This document shows positions 6,309 through 7,287 of a stretch of DNA of 7,287 nt, piece by piece. How positions within the stretch are numbered: position 1 is the first letter of the stretch; each line of letters begins with the position of its first letter. This stretch comes from JAJTZA01 sp041749815 (GTDB lineage Bacteria; Verrucomicrobiota; Verrucomicrobiia; Chthoniobacterales; Terrimicrobiaceae), in the NCBI GenBank assembly GCA_041749815.1, contig JBGTAR010000305.1, forward strand, positions 1-7,287, read 5' to 3'. Under the pieces are notes generated by a model. That model worked only from the letters and a program-made list of their open reading frames with translations. It was not told where the DNA came from and did no database searches. Made by a program: the position numbers and the translations under genes.

Positions 6309-6484
6309 CAGAAAATAAGGAATCGCGATCCGCAACCATGTCTGGTTTGGTTATTCATTTCCCCATTGGTGGGGACAGGTCGCTGGCGACGCTAAAAAAA
6401 ATTAAATCCCCTTGATTGGCGCGGCTGAATAACCTCGGATCGAATGAGCACCAACGAAGACAATGTCACACATTCAGGTCAGCG

Positions 6485-6491
6485 AAGGGAG
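6485..6491 (+). promoter_or_regulatory. Shine-Dalgarno site AAGGGAG
   Basis: AAGGGAG ends six bases before the ATG at 6498, ideal spacing. It favours that start over the in-frame ATG at 6444, which has no such site, and over the ATG at 6492, which is immediately adjacent. It is the clearest ribosome binding site in the window. Confidence 0.65.
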
Positions 6492-6497
6492 ATGCGA

Positions 6498-7136
6498 ATG
6501 ACGGATGAAATACCCTGGCCCCGGATCATTTTCGTAAATGGGGCCTCGAGTGCTGGGAAGGCGACCCTCTGCCGGGCTTTGCAGGAAAAGATTCTCATGC
6601 CCTATCTGTGTATTGGGTTTGACGATTTTATTTTCGCCTCGGCCCCGCGCTACTATCGTGGGGCCGACACTGGCACGCAGGCTCACACGGACGTTTTCAC
6701 TGCTCAGGGAGTCGAAATGGTGCGCACCTCCACCCCCGGGGAACCGTTGAGCGTTTCTGCCGTGTTCGGGCCGGTGTTCCAGCGTGTTATTGACAGCATG
6801 GCTCCAACTGTCCGGGCGTTGGTTGAGAGCGGCAACAACATTATCTTTGACCATGTCTTGCACGACCAGGGCATGTATGAAAGTTGTTGCCGGGCCTTCG
6901 ATGGCTTGGACGTGTTCCATGTTGGTGTGGTCTGTCCGATAGAAGTGCTTGAGGCTCGCGAGGGCGCACGTGGCGACCGGATCATCGGGCGCGCGCGCGG
7001 GCTCGTGGACGTGGTCCACCGTTTTATGGATTACGATGTCACCGTCAATACTGGCACAGCGGACGTTGACGCCTGTGTGGAGGAAGTTCTTGCGAGCCTG
7101 CGTGGCCGTGGCCACCGATCTGTTCCAACTCAGTAA
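6498..7136 (+). CDS. Chloramphenicol phosphotransferase-like P-loop kinase
   Basis: A 212-residue protein of the CPT-like family. The founder, CPT of Streptomyces venezuelae, inactivates chloramphenicol by phosphorylating its 3-hydroxyl. The layout matches: strand PRIIFVNG, P-loop GASSAGKAT at 15-23, GFDDF at 40-44 with Asp42 aligned to catalytic Asp37 of CPT, IIFDHVL at 115-121, a strand HVGVVC at 141-146, ARGDRIIG at 157-164 (the arginine-rich lid) and YDVTVNT at 179-185. The residue after the P-loop lysine is Ala22, where Ser or Thr normally helps hold magnesium. Relatives phosphorylate varied small molecules, so the substrate here is not established and drug resistance should not be assumed. 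Start choice follows the strong ribosome site; an in-frame ATG at 6444 would give 230 residues. The gene stands alone, with the insertion sequence beginning about 10 bp after its stop, so acquisition by transfer is plausible. Confidence 0.82.
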   Translation: MTDEIPWPRIIFVNGASSAGKATLCRALQEKILMPYLCIGFDDFIFASAPRYYRGADTGTQAHTDVFTAQGVEMVRTSTPGEPLSVSAVFGPVFQRVIDSMAPTVRALVESGNNIIFDHVLHDQGMYESCCRAFDGLDVFHVGVVCPIEVLEAREGARGDRIIGRARGLVDVVHRFMDYDVTVNTGTADVDACVEEVLASLRGRGHRSVPTQ

Positions 7137-7146
7137 GCTCCGATGT

Positions 7147-7170
7147 GCCTCTTCGCTAAAATGAGTGGGT
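7147..7170. repeat. Probable terminal inverted repeat of the ISL3-family element
   Basis: GCCTCTTCGCTAAAATGAGT at 7147-7166 and the following GGGT resemble ISL3-family ends, which commonly begin GGCTCTTCGC and carry an AT-rich middle. It lies directly after the transposase stop, where the right end should be. The matching left end is outside the window, so the exact boundary is provisional. An 8-bp target duplicate, if present, would be about 7139-7146. Confidence 0.5.
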
Positions 7171-7287
7171 TAAAGTGTGGGAAGATTGAGTTGGAGATGG
7201 GAAGCTTTGAGGTATGCCATGGTGCGGAAGTTCTCAAATGAGCGGAAGCCGCGAGCCAATCGCTTTGCCAACTGGAGGAGACCATTG
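7170..7287 (-). CDS. ISL3-family transposase, C-terminal 38 residues only
   Basis: Read leftward from the window edge, the frame gives NGLLQLAKRLARGFRSFENF followed by RTMAYLKASHLQLNLPTL, then TAA at 7170-7172. The (A)RG(F/Y)R(S/N)FENFR motif followed by a short hydrophobic tail is the hallmark end of ISL3 (IS204/IS1001/IS1165) DDE transposases, which catalyse cut-and-paste movement of the element. Only the last 38 codons are inside the window; the catalytic DDE residues are outside, so activity cannot be judged. The stop lies within or next to the terminal repeat, the compact arrangement usual for this family. Confidence 0.8.
   Translation of the reverse strand, partial: NGLLQLAKRLARGFRSFENFRTMAYLKASHLQLNLPTL

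Larger units (their letters stand above)
6074..6497. other. Gap between collar and kinase genes: several hairpins, no supported gene
   Basis: Both strands have short open frames here but none shows a family motif or a credible start. Inverted repeats are unusually frequent: GGGG/CCCC around CTT just after the collar gene (about 6097-6107), AGCGA/TCGCT at 6292-6304, CCCCA/TGGGG at 6361-6374, and GTCGC/GCGAC at 6379-6390, followed by an eight-A run. The section from about 6236 to 6395 is GC-rich and hairpin-rich and could be a copy of a dispersed intergenic repeat or a degraded element. That can only be tested by looking for other copies in the genome. Confidence 0.4.
7147..7287 (-). mobile_element. 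Right end of an ISL3-family insertion sequence, continuing beyond the window
   Basis: The segment combines the C-terminal coding end of an ISL3-type transposase with a terminal-repeat-like sequence immediately beyond its stop. The remainder of the element lies to the right of the window, so its completeness cannot be judged. Its edge falls about 10 bp from the end of the CPT-like kinase gene. Confidence 0.65.

Noticed and set aside
6230..6415. 61-codon plus-strand frame and an overlapping minus-strand frame (6070-6339) before the kinase
   Set aside because: Low-complexity, no ribosome site and no motif; the block is better described as hairpin-rich intergenic DNA.
3985..6443. Integron-style cassette array, since single genes are separated by hairpins
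   Set aside because: The hairpins differ from one another and I see no GTTRRRY/RYYYAAC core pairs and no integrase.
1..7287. CRISPR array or defence system
   Set aside because: No regularly spaced direct repeats and no Cas, restriction, toxin-antitoxin or retron genes are visible.

Overview
The window looks like chromosomal DNA of a Verrucomicrobiota bacterium or a close PVC relative. This rests on inference from three things: a PEP-CTERM surface protein; a secreted protein carrying the YYQLEVSDDLAEW...GTGG...FYRLR module that I associate with secreted Verrucomicrobiota proteins; and translation starts that mostly lack a good Shine-Dalgarno sequence. No rRNA or other phylogenetic marker is present, so the assignment is moderate.

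The left half (1-3526) is dense, conserved, housekeeping-like DNA. Three genes run leftward as a probable operon: a small membrane-anchored protein of unknown function (1201-1674), a nucleoside phosphorylase-family enzyme that most resembles the hopanoid-associated phosphorylase HpnG (575-1204, overlapping the previous stop by 4 bases as GTGA), and the tRNA pseudouridine synthase truA, which is cut by the left window edge. Across a 46-bp divergent gap, lepA (elongation factor 4) runs rightward and is complete.

The right half (3527-7287) reads as an accessory region: isolated single genes separated by 100-460 bp gaps that contain hairpins, with visibly more AT-rich codon use in the first two. 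In order it holds a secreted PEP-CTERM protein with calcium-binding-like Asp repeats, a small TPR protein, a secreted protein with a phage tail-collar domain, and a chloramphenicol phosphotransferase-like P-loop kinase. At the right edge lies the end of an ISL3-family insertion sequence on the minus strand: the last 38 codons of its transposase plus a probable terminal inverted repeat, starting about 10 bp after the kinase stop.

The left genes serve RNA modification, nucleoside handling and ribosome function. The right-hand genes do not form an obvious pathway; two encode exported proteins. I found no clear evidence of a coherent new multi-gene system. The best leads are the non-phage secreted collar protein, the CPT-like kinase whose P-loop Ser/Thr is replaced by Ala, and the orphan HpnG-like enzyme.
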